64,000 nt of DNA from Sacculina carcini (GCA_916048095.2 OU696576.1:6977488-7041487); one strand, 5' to 3'. Positions 31,591 through 42,650 are shown, counted from the stretch's first letter. The notes: generated by a model from the letters alone, not told the origin. Made by a program: numbers and translations.

Positions 31591-33053
31591 ACGCAGTTGT
31601 TACTCTTGCTTCAAGAAGAATTCGTTGGGAAAGCTGAACAAGTATGAATTGAATCAAGTATACGAGTGAATATGCGTTCTAAATGTCGTCGTGTCAATGG
31701 GAATACTTTGCGGAGTCTGAAAACACCCACGACTCCCAGACCTACTGAACTGCAAACAAACTCTATATTGGTAAAGTTTTATTGCAAAAATCTCGTATAA
31801 TTGTAATTACGCACGACGCCACATCAAAAATAAAAAAGACCGCAACACTTGGATTGTCTCCAAGCAGTGTTGCAATTGAGTATGAAATATGTATGCAACC
31901 ACAATGCTTCAGAACGCATAGCACCAGAACCAATACACCGTTCACATATAGACACTGAGTTGCAAGCAAACATTGATTCACTTCTACCTCGCTGCACAGT
32001 GTAATATGCGTTTTAACATACAATAACTCGTGATTTCGCGCTTAACTCGCTTCCACAAATTTCAGACGAACGATTCAGATCGTTAATGTGAAATTACAAA
32101 TTTATTGGGATGCAGTGTCTCTAACACCAATGACTTCAACACTCAGAGCTATCTTTTTTCTTTCTTTCTTTTTTCTTTGAAATCGGCTTGAAGCGGAAAC
32201 ACAGCGACGTGAATTGTTCGGAATACAATGCGGATTGCTATAACTGTCATTTGTTGTGGAAAGGAGAAACAAAAATAGAAATAATGAATTTGGCTTTAAA
32301 TTGAAAGTATTCTGCACTGCCTAGTCATCATTACTAGAACATTTTGCTCGGTAATATCGGCTAACAGCCATGATATTCTCTCAATCGCACACATTGCTAA
32401 TATAATTGTTTTCTCTCTGAAAACTTGAGTACGCATGGCTACGCTTGCTTTGTGCATTCTGCATATATTTTATTGTGGTTGGATTGCTTCATTGGATGTT
32501 ATAATCGCTCAAATATCCCACTTGTAGCGAGTCCAAAAAATTGCGTATATATTAAGACTAACAATTAACACAGAGCATGTATTTAAATAATATCGATAAA
32601 ATCCACAATACACTTACAACAAATCACTTGCAATGCAACGACAACTATGCGCGATACTCCACGCACACGTCTCTCGCCATCACGCTTTCCAGAACAAGTT
32701 CGGTTGACGCTACATGTGTAAGGAATCAAGAATATTATATTGGGAAAATTTGATTTAACGAACTTTTTTCCAGTCCCTTGCCTCCTGCAAAGGCAGCACA
32801 TTAAATTAGAACGCTAAACCTAACAACCTAAAATCTATGAAAAATATAGACACGTTTTTTGCGTTTTTAAGGGTTTTTTATAAATTAGCTTTTTTAATGT
32901 TCTTGAATCCTTACACATTTAGCTTAGACCTACAATTTCTGCTTAGTTTTGAGCTACTACGTCATCACCGCAACAGCCAATCAAACTCCAGCAAAGCGAA
33001 ACACACAAACACGTCAACACACCCAGATATTTATCGCCAAAGTGAGTTGGTGC
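31591..33053. other. Intron, nothing recognised
   Basis: 1.4 kb of AT-rich DNA with only short chance ORFs and no repeat that I could match elsewhere in the window. Confidence 0.45.
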
Positions 33054-33236
33054 CAGTGGCGGCGTCAGGATATTTTCCGGTGGGAGAGCTGAGGGGGGTT
33101 AACGGAATTGATACGAAGTCTTGACGAAGCATGTGAAGCTACATTCGAAATGAGCATAGTCAGGATTTTTGGGGAATTCAGGACGATTTTGATTTTTTGG
33201 GGCCTTTGAAGCCCCCCTTTGGGAGCCGCCATTGAT
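33054..33236 (+). mobile_element. MITE, AGTGGCGGCG family, copy 4
   Basis: The ends CCAGTGGCGGCGTCAGGATA and GGAGCCGCCATTG are inverted. It lies 28 bp before exon C3. Confidence 0.7.
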
Positions 33237-33264
33237 TGACGATGTTATATATATATATTTTTAG

Positions 33265-33415
33265 GTATATTGGTTTCGGAATGGACAACGATGCACAGTT
33301 ACCGCCTCGTGTGTCCTATATCCGGCTTCACTGCAGCCATCCGGCTGAAAGTCCGTCCGTCACCTATCCGAACTGTTTGCCGGACAGAAGCCTGCCCAGC
33401 ATTCAGACATTCAAG
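33265..33415 (+). CDS. Exon C3: start of degenerate kringle
   Basis: The acceptor ATATTTTTAG and donor TTCAAG|GTCTCA bound one leading base and 50 codons: YIGFGMDNDAQLPPRVSYIR, LHCSHPAESPSVTYPNC, then LPDRSLPSIQTFK. It supplies the first two Cys of the module completed in C4-C5. Phase agrees on both sides. Confidence 0.7.
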
Positions 33416-33822
33416 GTCTCAATTCGGGAAATTTCTCTCACATAAAACCAAATGATTTTTTTTCAGTCGAGTTCGATATTTTACTTATACATATATTTAT
33501 TATGTGCATGCTATAGAATATGCGAGAATTATGAACACTGTATCTAGAAAAGAAATTACTTAATGAACAAAACCTTAACGAAACATATTTTTGTATACTA
33601 ACTTATCCTTGACATTCTCTAATTTTCATTGTAATTTTGCTGTCTTAAATTTTTTGTTTTTCTTATTTGTGAGCCTTTCTCATTAATAGAATATATTTTA
33701 CTATCTGAATTAAAGACAGGAGATTTTCTTTATTTGAACAAATAAAACACGCTCATATTTTCCTACTTTTCCCACATGAACAGTCACTCAAGGGTCTAGG
33801 TGTCCAATTTTCATTTCTTTAA
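33416..33822. other. Intron, nothing recognised
   Basis: AT-rich sequence between exon C3 and a hAT-like MITE; no feature seen. Confidence 0.45.
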
Positions 33823-34155
33823 GCCAGTGGGTCTCAACCTTCTCCAGTTTTCGCACCCCCATTATTCCCGCAGTTGTTTTTCGCACCTCCTGTATTCTTG
33901 ATATGTATACGAAAATATACAAATACAAACGACGTATTAACAAGACTTGTTTATTCAATATTCATTCATACAACTCCTTCAACAGGATTAAGCAAAACTG
34001 TGTTTCTCAGGAAAAATTTAATGCATAAGTTAAACGTATAGTTTCTTTATATATAAAAAATCACAGGAATCCTAGCACCTCCTAGAAACCAAGCAAGCAA
34101 GCAAGCCCCCTAGAAACTAAGCTCCTGTGATCCCCGATAAAGAACACCTGCTTTA
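33823..34155 (+). mobile_element. hAT-like MITE, copy 2
   Basis: It starts CCAGTGGGTCTCAACCTTCT and ends near AAAGAACACCTGCTTTAAG. The internal TATTCATTCATACAACTCC matches copies 1 and 4. A tandem AAGCAAGCAAGC run occurs near 34,094. Confidence 0.55.
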
Positions 34156-34254
34156 AGCTAACTTATCCTATCTTTCCCACTAGCCGCGAACACAAAGCTT
34201 TCTTTACCACATCATCACTAAATCCTTACGTGTTTTGCGCACCTTTCTTTCTCT

Positions 34255-34313
34255 CTCTGTGTGTGTCTGTGTGTGTGTGTGTGTCTGTGTGTGTGTGTGT
34301 GTGTGTGTATGTT
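34255..34313. repeat. (GT)n microsatellite
   Basis: GTGTGT runs with TCTGTG interruptions; not coding. Confidence 0.85.
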
Positions 34314-34505
34314 AGGGCACTTGGTCTGTGACCGAGTCAGGTGAGCAATGCACTCCCTGGGCGTCGCTTTTGCCCGACTGGAGACTGTTAGCGGGAGATC
34401 AGGTGTGCACCGGCTCACTGATTAATTAACGTTGTACAGGTGTATGCCGCTACACGTGGATGTTATATTGGTGTGCTCTCAATATCAATCAATTCTTGCT
34501 TCACA

Positions 34506-34713
34506 GACAGATACACACACACACACGCACACACACACACATACATAAATATATCTATATATAAAGGATATATATATATATATATATACAAACGCAAACA
34601 CACATACACACACACCAGCTAATGCACGCACAGACAGACATACGGACAAACGCACACCCTGTGTGACTTCATGTTTGTATGTGTGTATGTATGTGTGTGT
34701 GTGTGTGTGTGTA
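34506..34713. repeat. (AC)n, (AT)n and (GT)n arrays
   Basis: AC runs at 34,511-34,541 and 34,593-34,613, TATATA at 34,568-34,588, and a GT run at 34,680-34,712. The last run ends 20 bp before the acceptor of exon C4. Confidence 0.85.
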
Positions 34714-34733
34714 CACTCACCAAGTTTCCCCAG

Positions 34734-34894
34734 TGGAAAATGTCCAGACAGCCGAAACGTCGCATTAAGTTTCCCGCGGGACAGGCGGTCATCAAAGGTG
34801 TGCGCACGGGCAAGTTCAACCCGACCGATGTCGATGTGCTGAACAACTGTCGTAATTGGCCAGGCATCGAGGGCACCATGTGCTTCGTCAAAAG
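34734..34894 (+). CDS. Exon C4: degenerate kringle, middle
   Basis: The acceptor AGTTTCCCCAG and donor AAAAG|GTCAGC bound 53 codons plus two bases: WKMSRQPKRRIKFPAGQAV, then NPTDVDVLNNCRNWPGIEG and TMCFVK. The N-N-C-R-N-x-x-G-x-x-G-x-x-C-F block matches the central kringle motif (N-Y-C-R-N-P-D-G then P-W-C-Y). The AG|G junction to C5 encodes Arg. Confidence 0.75.
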
Positions 34895-35517
34895 GTCAGC
34901 CAATTTGATGTTTTAATCTGGTGATGGAGATTTGATAAAGTTCCGTTTACACGCCAAAATAAACCATTCACTTCCGCCAACATGGCGTTCATTCGTAAGC
35001 TCATATTTGACCTTATTTTACAGTTTCATAAACCATTGTCTTTAATTTCCGGACTCCTGCCTTTTAAGACTATATTTGCACTTATCCTTCTACACTCGTA
35101 CGTATAAACATGTATTCTTGTTCATGTATTGTTGTCCCATAGGCACATGTTGTAAGCGTATTTAAAAACCCTTATATGTTTGACGGTATGACAAATATAT
35201 GAATTGAAATTAATCGCGCAGCTCAGCTAGGCTAAGGGTCGGTCCGCCGACGGTAGTTGAGTTAGCTTGATAAAAACTATCCACGTAGTCTCTTATATAA
35301 TTTAAAATGTGTAAACATGTTAGTTATTTCTGTTTTTTTCATTGCGCGAAGCTCACCAATGATAAATAAGAAATCCCAAGCTCAGTTTTTTTGTCTCAAT
35401 TCCCAAAACTTTAATTCTGGCTTGCAAGTATTGATAATAATGACTATGCGGCCCTTGTTCGTGTTTCTTCCAGTTATCCGTACCTCAGTGAGAAAAATTT
35501 ACCGACCCCTGTGCTAG
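34895..35517. other. Intron, nothing recognised
   Basis: AT-rich intron. No motif or repeat was identified before the hAT-like MITE at 35,518. Confidence 0.45.
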
Positions 35518-35822
35518 GCCAACGTTCTCCAACCTCTGGTACACGCACACTTTGGTGGTCATGCAAAACGTTGTTATGTATCACGTCACATAAATGATTA
35601 GTGTTTAAAACAATATAATTTGCAACTGCTACCAAATACCACCCACCTGTGGCCCCAGCGGCTCACCGTTGAATTATAAATCAGTGTTTTTCTTGTGTAA
35701 TTATGTCGATAAAGTGATATATCTCATATAACTGAGTTTCACTTGAAGCAGGTGGTATGAGGCGACTGTACGATACCTCCAGGTCGTACTCGATCACTAA
35801 AAGGTTGAGAACCACTGTGATA
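35518..35822 (-). mobile_element. hAT-like MITE, copy 3
   Basis: The right end AAAGGTTGAGAACCACTG is the inverted form of the CAGTGGTTCTCAACC terminus. The left end, GGCCAACGTTCTCCAACCTC, is degraded. Confidence 0.5.
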
Positions 35823-35872
35823 GGCATTGCTAAGTCTCCAAGGACAGTTGCTTCACATAGAACATATCGTTA

Positions 35873-36262
35873 TTATTATTATTATTATTATTAATTACAG
35901 GCAAATCCAGTAGCATGGGAAGAGTGCAAGCACTATTAACACCCTAAGGTGGCCCCATGTACCGGAAGCGCCCAAGAGATTCAGAGAGAAAGAGAGTTCG
36001 AAAAGAAAAAAGTCTAGAAAGAGAGTTGGAAAGAAAATAATAAATAAATAACAATAAATATTATACCATCATCCGATAACAATCCATAATGTCATTCCGC
36101 CCACGTTCCTCAATAAATAATAACAATCAACAATAAATATGTGATTAAGTAAATAACAGCCATCAATAAATAAGAATAAATATTAATAAATAAGTAATAA
36201 ATAACAATCAAGAACAATAAATATGATTCAATAAGAAACATCCAACAATAAATATAATGCAT
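35873..36262 (-). repeat. TAA-tailed retroposon-like repeat, reversed copy
   Basis: (TTA)n, then the reverse of the fixed 3' block (CAGGCAAATCCAGTAGCATG), and the reverse of the TTATTGAATCATATTTATTG minisatellite. It is collinear with 571-1330. Confidence 0.65.
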
Positions 36263-36539
36263 TTAATTAAATGCATTTGGGCCAGATGTAATTGAATTAG
36301 CGGTATTATCTTACATTTTGAGTTGTATTGTTTGTAAATTGTCATTTGCTTCAACTAAGCCGTAGAACTAGCTTCATTCAGTGCTGATATATGTACGAAA
36401 ATAACACCCGAATTATACGAACATGCTTTCCAGCATGATGTTTTCCATCAATGCATGACTAAAACACTCGAACTGGAAACAGACAACGCTGGATCTAGCA
36501 TTACTAAGCATTATTTTCAGAGCTCACGAATGTCTACGG

Positions 36540-36852
36540 CAGTGGTTCTAAACCATATTCAGTGTCGCAGCGTTTTCAAGTCAGCAGCCAGTTATCGCAC
36601 CCCCTAGATTTTATGATAGTTAAATGAAAATATAATAAAAACGACGTAATCACAAAACTAACTTATTCATTATTCATTCATACAGCTTAAAGCTTCTTTA
36701 AAGAACATTTAGCAAAACGTATTTTGTAGGAAAAATATAAAGCACAGGCAAAACATATACCTTTTTAAATTTTTCACAGGGATCCTAGCACCCATTGATA
36801 ACCAAGCTCGCACCCCTTGGAAATCGAGCACCCTCGGTTAAGAACCCTTAGT
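36540..36852 (+). mobile_element. hAT-like MITE, copy 4
   Basis: It starts GGCAGTGGTTCTAAACCATA and ends CCCTCGGTTAAGAACCCTTA. The body contains TATTCATTCATACAGCT. Confidence 0.6.
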
Positions 36853-37002
36853 ATACAGTTTGTATTACTAGTGACAATTTCATTCCGAACCTCAACACTC
36901 TCAATTTTATCGCCCATTTTTCATTCTGTATTGTCCGTCCTTCTGTCATATTTCTCACTTTTCTCGTTGTATAATTTCAGCCAAGCTGACAAGTATGGAG
37001 CA

Positions 37003-37252
37003 GCAGTGGCGGATCCAGAGTGCAATTTTGGGAGGGGCTGAATTAATTTGGGGGGGAGGCTGAATTCAGTTATGTGCATGCATCATTATGCAACATCTTT
37101 GCGATAATACTTACATCAAAAAATTATAGGGAACAATACTTTTTATTGGCCTCTTTTATTGAACCTCTTGGTTATGAGGAGTTGATGGAAACATTTTGGA
37201 GAGGGGGTTTCAGCCCACTGATCCCCCCCCCCCCCCCCTCTGGATCCGCCAG
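37003..37252 (+). mobile_element. MITE, GTGGCGGATCCAG family, copy 3
   Basis: The ends CAGTGGCGGATCCAGAGTGC and TCTGGATCCGCCAGG are well-kept inverted repeats. A poly-C run of about 16 sits near the right end. Length is 250 bp. Confidence 0.8.
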
Positions 37253-37459
37253 GGTTGTGGACAGCTCGGCGGAATGTGTCATTTTTCCATATCCCAAACG
37301 TCCCAATCGCCCCACTCCTATATCAGTTGAGCTGTCGTTGTTGTCAGATTTTATGTCAGTAGACTTTTGCCGCATTCCTACCATCACTGGCCCCATAGTC
37401 CCTTGTGGGACATTGAATATATGTAGCCTCATTTGCTTCCACATGTGCGCGCGTGTGTG

Positions 37460-37490
<31 letters not shown>

Positions 37491-38390
37491 GTGTGAGCGA
37501 GAGATAGAGAGAGATGCTGCCAACTTTGTATATTATACTTGTGCACCGAAATGCTTGTGGCTGTGGATATGCGTGTGAATGATGGCCGTTCCCCAGTCCC
37601 GCGGGGCGAGCGCAAATGGCCACTCGGGCGTCGAAATCAAGGCACATCGTTTATCAAAGTCGTCCGCTTCTATTCGTCGCGCGCACGCGCATCGGCTGAA
37701 TTTCACGAAAATAGCTCGACGTGTGCATGTGCGGCTTCTCGGTGAAATACGGATTGTAATATAGACCATTCATTCATTTTGACGTTGAGTTGATATCTCT
37801 CCGGATACTCTGGTGAAAGCATACGATTAAAATTGCCGTCAAAATGACACAAAAACGGAAGATAAATGTTCTTTGGCAGAGTTGCAGGAATGCAAAGTTT
37901 GAGTGCACACACACACGCTTACGCCCCAACATATACATATACATATGTAGGGTGCTGTATGAATACTGATATGAACGCTTATGTTTGCAAGTATTCACTG
38001 TCAGAATACACAAAAATTATCGCTTATATTGAAAGTACAATGCAAGTGACACGTTTTTGATAGCTGATACCAAACTTAGCAACATTTATTGCACATTGTG
38101 TGTGTGTGTGTTTGTTTGTGTGTGTGTGTGCGTGTGCGTGAGTGTGAGTGTGTGTGTGCGTACATGTGTGTTTGTGAGCAATTCTGTTTTTGATTTCTGT
38201 TCATATCTATGCCGGTGCGTTTTCTTTCATAATATTATTGATCTTGGCTATATATTGCTTGATGATCAAGATGCATGGCGTTCACAGTCATGCTAATTAT
38301 TATAGCCTTCACGCCCTTTCCACTTCTCATTGTGAATTGCTAACCTGTGTCTCAATTCACGCTTGCCGCTCTATTCCTTCGTTACAAATG
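37253..38390. other. Intron with GT arrays, nothing coding
   Basis: (GT)n runs occur at 37,449-37,494 and 38,097-38,170. The stretch 37,540-37,740 is relatively GC-rich and open in several frames but has no convincing splice sites or domain, so I do not call an exon. Confidence 0.45.
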
Positions 38391-38713
38391 TTAAAGGCCT
38401 AAGTGACAGCTGCTACAAAGGAAGAAGCCGAAGCTTATGAACACACAGGTGTTCCCCATGCAGCTCGCTGCCACCACAGAACCGACCCTCTCCACGCTAT
38501 AGCGCCACAAGGATTGAATACGTATTGGAGAGGGCCACTTCCCAGAATGCATGGCACAACAAATGACTGATATCTGGTAGCATCATTTACTGCTGGGTGG
38601 ACATGGGCTGTTGGGTTAAAAAATTCGCCCATTGAAGCTCTCCTCCGCCGGGTTTCGAACCACGGGTCTCCCGCTTGTGAGGCGGGCGTACTAACCACTA
38701 CACCACGGAGTCC
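38391..38713 (-). mobile_element. tRNA-Val-derived SINE, copy 2
   Basis: On the minus strand from 38,713 it reads GGACTCCGTGGTGTAGTGGT (A box), CCCGCCTCACAAGCGGG (anticodon arm, CAC) and GGTTCGAAACC (B box, perfect). It has the same 250-bp body as copy 1. It lies 59 bp before exon C5. Both copies are also preceded, in element sense, by GTTGACCAGT, which may be part of the element. Confidence 0.85.
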
Positions 38714-38772
38714 AATAACTGGTCAACAATCATGTCATTGTTGATTGATTACTCGGTGAAACAAAACGGCAG

Positions 38773-38974
38773 GTTCGGCAAGATCAAGCCGGACGAGTAT
38801 CAGCGACAGTTCGGAGACGAGGCTACACTTGGTCAGGAGGTCTACTGGGATGTACCGCAGCCGTGCAGTCCATCCGTGTGCAGCTACACCAAATGTCGAG
38901 GCTGCTTTGCCGGTATCACCTATCGCGGACCAGAAACGCACACTGGCCTCACGACAACCGAACAATGCACTCCG
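38773..38974 (+). CDS. Exon C5: end of kringle 1 and start of kringle 2
   Basis: The acceptor AAAACGGCAG and donor CTCCG|GTAGTA bound one leading base and 67 codons: FGKIKPDEYQRQFGDEATLG, YWDVPQPCSPSVC (the W-x-x-P-x-x-C end of the first kringle), then CRGCFAGITYRGPE and TTTEQCTP, the start of the second kringle (C-x-x-G-x-x-Y-R-G). It has the highest Cys density of the gene. Phase 0 to C6. Confidence 0.8.
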
Positions 38975-38977
38975 GTA

Positions 38978-38990
38978 GTACACACACACT

Positions 38991-39048
<58 letters not shown>

Positions 39049-39300
39049 CACATATTTAAAGAAAGACTGGATAGTTTGAAATACTGGGAATTTCAAGGAA
39101 GATAGGTTAGAGGGTGGGCTGGAGACAGGACAGCACGATCATAGCTCATCTCCTGTGGTAAACAAATAGGTGAGTACAAATAGGTACAAATAGGTGAGTA
39201 CAAATAGGTGAGTACACACACACACACGCACACACACACACGCACACACACACATACACTAAACACACACACATACATACACACACATTCATGGATACAC
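38978..39300. repeat. (AC)n arrays around a CR1-like LINE 3' end
   Basis: AC runs cover 38,979-39,050 and 39,213-39,290. In between (39,056-39,205) lies a CR1-like 3' end (AGGACAGCACGATCATAGCT) with a GTGAGTACAAATAG-type repeated tail. The first array begins at the donor of exon C5. Confidence 0.7.
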
Positions 39301-39808
39301 TCGCACCTACGTACGCACATACACACAAACTCACATTGATTTTAACTTGTATTTGGTAGTAGATATATCAATACGATTGAAAAATGGTTTAAAGTACAAT
39401 ATTATACGTTTTTAAGTTGATTTAAGCCATTTCTAGTACAACTGGTCTGTTTTATTGTTCGAATTCGCTTAATTGAAGCCTGACAATAATCAGCTGCATA
39501 GTATTCTCGTTGCATTCAATTTATTTTGAACACATGCTTTGAACACATGCATTATTTTGAACTTCCCAATGTGCTTTCGTTTTCTGAAATAATTGCCTTT
39601 TCTCTTTCCCTGCCTCCAATGATCACGGTGCATAATTGTTGCATTGATGTAATCAATATTGCTCGTGCTCTTTCCATTTTATCTTATTTGTTGATGTTGA
39701 TAATAGTAATAATAATAATACGGTGCAAAAAAGCAAAAATAGTGTGTGAAAAATGGCGTATTATTGCCTTGTTTTTCACCTTGTGTTGGTGGCCGCTAGA
39801 CCAATCAG
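39301..39808. other. Intron, nothing recognised
   Basis: AT-rich sequence leading to the acceptor GACCAATCAG of exon C6. Confidence 0.45.
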
Positions 39809-40057
39809 TTGTCCGAGTGGCCGAGCCGACTGATGGGCGGTCCCAATTTGTGTCGCAACGACGGAGACCGCGAACAAATGCACATCGACCGTCCGTTCTG
39901 CTACGTCCAGATATCGTCGCTATCGACGAAGCGACCGTCGCGATCGACGATACGATCGACGGCAAGATCGGCCGAACAGCCGTTGCCTCGCTATTGCAAC
40001 GGCGTGGCCATGTGTAATCCGCTGCCGATCAGTCATTTTACGCACAGCAACAGTGAG
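39809..40057 (+). CDS. Exon C6: kringle 2, core and end
   Basis: 83 codons in phase 0 (donor GTGAG|GTGACA is likely; the frame stays open to 40,171). LSEWPSRLMGGPNLCRNDGD, DRPFCYVQISSL and PRYCNGVAMCNP complete a kringle. With C5 the six Cys are at FC-equivalent C1 (GCF), EQC, NLC, PFC, RYC and AMC, in order and spacing, with the conserved C-R-N-x-D-G and P-F-C-Y-V. An insertion rich in Arg/Ser lies between the fourth and fifth Cys. Lectin-like or protein-binding role; no protease is attached. Confidence 0.8.
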
Positions 40058-40261
40058 GTGACACGGTGTGGGGTGTTCGGGGGAATTACGGTCGTGCAGA
40101 ATATATTTGTGCCTCTGTGGATTTGTCGTACAATCAAGCAGGCATTCAGCGGCAAGCAGAGACGAAGATAAAGTATTTACTTAATCCTCTATGTTGAGAT
40201 AATCTTAGCAAATAACCTGCCGGCTTGTGGCGATGCTAAATACACACGAAAAATCAAATTT

Positions 40262-40493
40262 CACCGAATTATGAAAAGAAAGAAAGAAATGTTTATTTTG
40301 CTCAGACTCAATAAGAGTATGGAGCACAGCTCCGCATCAAATAACAGCGGTGTAAAAACAACAACAACAAAGCACAACGTCAAAACAACAAACAATTCAA
40401 TATGACATTATATATGAATCCAAATATGCAAATTCCCAATCATAATGCAACAAATCACGTATATAACTTGAATGCTTGTTTTAGAAACCTAGC

Positions 40494-40585
<92 letters not shown>

Positions 40586-40707
40586 GTAGGCTTGTGCGTA
40601 TGCATGTCACTTTCTGCAATTATATAATAAATTTCTTCATTTTCTTTTTGCACATTTTCCAATTTTACCACTTTGTAAATACCATTGGCGCGCAAATATT
40701 TTAACAG
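40262..40707. repeat. Intron with long (GT)n array
   Basis: A GT run of about 85 bp lies at 40,495-40,583 in otherwise AT-rich intron. There is no exon. Confidence 0.85.
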
Positions 40708-41385
40708 TGGGGAGCTGAGCGGGATCTAAGTGAAATATGCGTACCCTTGACGAAACATAAGAAAACCAGGGAGTACTACAATATTGCCCTATGAACATAT
40801 TAGCCAAAAATGCCCGAGTACTCCCATACTCTGCAATAGGGCAATATGTTCACCTCGGCCAGTGTAGTGTCAAAGGCGTACCAAGTGCGGTGAGTGCGAC
40901 TGCGGCTTGTGGCCAATATGTTCACTTTTCACCATAGCGTAATTTCAGTGGTTTTCAACACAAGACACGAGTTTATACTCAACAAGTAGCTAGCACCTAA
41001 CATACTGTGCGGTTATTGGCTAGGTTAGGTCAGGTCTGGTCAAGTTAAGTCAAGTTAGATTACTGAGCTTAGCCAATAACCGCACAGTATGTTAGGTGCT
41101 AGCTACCTGTTGAGTATAAACTCGTGTCTTGTGTTGAAAACCACTGAAATTACGCTATGGTGAAAAGTGAACATATTGGCCACAAGCCGCAGTCGCACTC
41201 ACCGCACTTGGTACGCCTTTGACACTACACTGGCCGAGGTGAACATATTGCCCTATTCCAGAGTATGGGAGTACTCGGGCATTTTTGGCTAATATGTTCA
41301 TAGGGCAATATTGTACTAGATCCGAAAACCACACTCAAAATAGTCATGGTCAGAATTTCTAGGGGGAGCCTAGAACTGGCGGGCT
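40708..41385 (+). mobile_element. MITE, AGTGGCGGCG family, copy 5, split by a fold-back
   Basis: Left part 40,708-40,773 (CAGTGGGGAGCTGAGCGGGA, then CCTTGACGAAACATAAG) and right part 41,319-41,385 (AAAATAGTCATGGTCAGAAT) match the halves of copies 4 and 6. The interruption is the 535-bp fold-back described separately. Confidence 0.6.
40779..41313. mobile_element. Long fold-back element, 244-bp arms, 5-bp TSD
   Basis: Left arm 40,779-41,022 and right arm 41,070-41,313 are inverted repeats of equal length with about two mismatches. They are separated by a 47-bp loop rich in GGTTAGGTCAGGTC-like repeats. The terminal sequence is CAATATTGCCCTATGAACAT. TACTA is repeated directly at 40,774-40,778 and 41,314-41,318. 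It has no ORF of note. Superfamily unknown. Confidence 0.9.
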
Positions 41386-41470
41386 TGGTACATTTTTGCT
41401 GAGAGAGGGCGTCAGATCTTCCAAGCCCTCTCTCGTGTGTGTGTGTGTACGTGTGTGTGTGTGCATTCAG

Positions 41471-41667
41471 ATTCGCCTGTTGTTGCACGCAAATATGAGC
41501 GATCGCGTGCACGTGGGACTACTCTCGACAACTCCGAGTGTGCGGGAGTTTGGTGCGCTACTCTGCTACACGGACATGCAGTGGCGAGTGGCAGGTAACA
41601 CCACCTGTGTCTACATTGGCGGCAGTTTCATTATGGGAGTGCGCGTCGTCTATACGCAGCGTACCAG
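41471..41667 (+). CDS. Exon C7: FAMeT-like domain 2, first half
   Basis: The acceptor GTGCATTCAG and donor CCAG|GTATGC bound 65 codons plus two bases: IRLLLHANMSDRVHVGLLS, then FGALLCYTDMQWRVAG and CVYIGGSFIMGVRVVY. A-N-x-S-D-R-V-H-V-G-L-L-S fits the N-terminal strands of the FAMeT-like fold (A-x-x-D-x-H-I-x-L-S). Joins C8 as AG|C (Ser). Confidence 0.75.
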
Positions 41668-41694
41668 GTATGCTGTTCTTTTCTTCTCGTCTAA

Positions 41695-41938
41695 TTCAGT
41701 GGTTCTTAACCAGACTCTTCAGGGAATGGAAGAGTTGCCAAGTGGGAAGCTAAAGGTCGGACAGAAGTGTGTTTTTATCAATTCAAATTCGTTATATTTT
41801 GCTTCTAATGACCTCTTCACATTTACTTTGATGTAACAACTGAATTTATTGAATGTATCAGCGCTGTTGTGGAAAATGAAGAGATGGCTCATTGAGAAGT
41901 GTGGAATCAGTGAGACAACAGGTTAAGAACCACTGGTC
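41695..41938 (+). mobile_element. hAT-like MITE, copy 5, with 8-bp TSD
   Basis: CAGTGGTTCTTAACC and GGTTAAGAACCACTG are perfect inverted ends. The flanks GTCTAATT and GTCTAATC form an 8-bp target duplication with one change, as expected for hAT. It is about 243 bp, 27 bp after the donor of exon C7. Confidence 0.85.
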
Positions 41939-42289
41939 TAATCTGTAGTATCGTCTTTCTGGACTGTAAAACTATCGAATGTTGAAGGATATAGAACGCA
42001 CACACAATATTTCGCACACATACACCAAGAACCACTACCGATCAATTCTACGTTGAATCGTACGCATGACTGATTGACTGTCGGAGAAAGATGGCCTAAT
42101 AAGAAAATAACAATATACTATGATAACAATGGACAGCAATCTCGATCTTCATCAACACCGAAAACCACCGCAACAGAATCACTTTTCCCTCCCGCTTCTC
42201 TCGCTGTCCCTCCTGCTCAAACTCAAGAACGATTAATTATATAAACATTAACAAAGCTATTTAACATTCATATACACACATTGAAATAT

Positions 42290-42385
42290 TAATTATATAT
42301 AATATTAATTATATAAAATATTAATTATATAAAATATTAATTATATAAAATATTAATTATATAAAATATTAATTATATAAAATAC
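42290..42385. repeat. 16-bp tandem repeat
   Basis: The unit ATTAATTATATAAAAT is repeated about six times, head to tail. Confidence 0.9.
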
Positions 42386-42650
42386 TAGCGACAAGTTCCG
42401 CACTTCGTGCGGTTATGGTCGCTAGTAGATCCGCACTACGTGCGTCTCGTAGCTTCGTTTGTAGTATTGTAAGTGATGCGGTCGCCTTGAGTTTTGTCTG
42501 GGATAGCAATGCAAATATGATGATAATGCACTTGAAGCAAACGTCAAGGCCAATGCAAATAAATGGTGTCGCAAGTGCAAACAAATGGTGTTGCTGTGGT
42601 GTTGCAACACCACAGCAAGCGGTGAATAGCGATAGATGCTGAAGCAATAG
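42385..42650. mobile_element. Helentron-like end with hairpins and a 28-bp palindrome
   Basis: CTAGCGACAAGTTCCGCAC, the hairpin CCGCACTTCGTGCGG and a second imperfect CCGCACTACGTGCG are typical of the GC hairpin near Helentron 3' ends. They correspond to the CCGCACGACGGGCGG motif of the 8-12 kb block. At 42,591-42,618 a perfect 28-bp palindrome has the half-site TTGCTGTGGTGTTG. Confidence 0.5.

Noticed and set aside
37533..37769. Candidate exon in a GC-richer patch
   Set aside because: Open in several frames on both strands, with no acceptor/donor pair in phase with C4 or C5, which join directly.
38640..38713. Functional tRNA-Val(CAC) gene
   Set aside because: The acceptor stem does not close, the sequence continues into a shared 250-bp body, and a second copy exists, so it is a SINE head.
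39526..40017. 163-codon ORF in another frame over exon C6
   Set aside because: The kringle frame (NLCRNDGD, RPFCYV) explains this DNA; the alternative frame has no motif.
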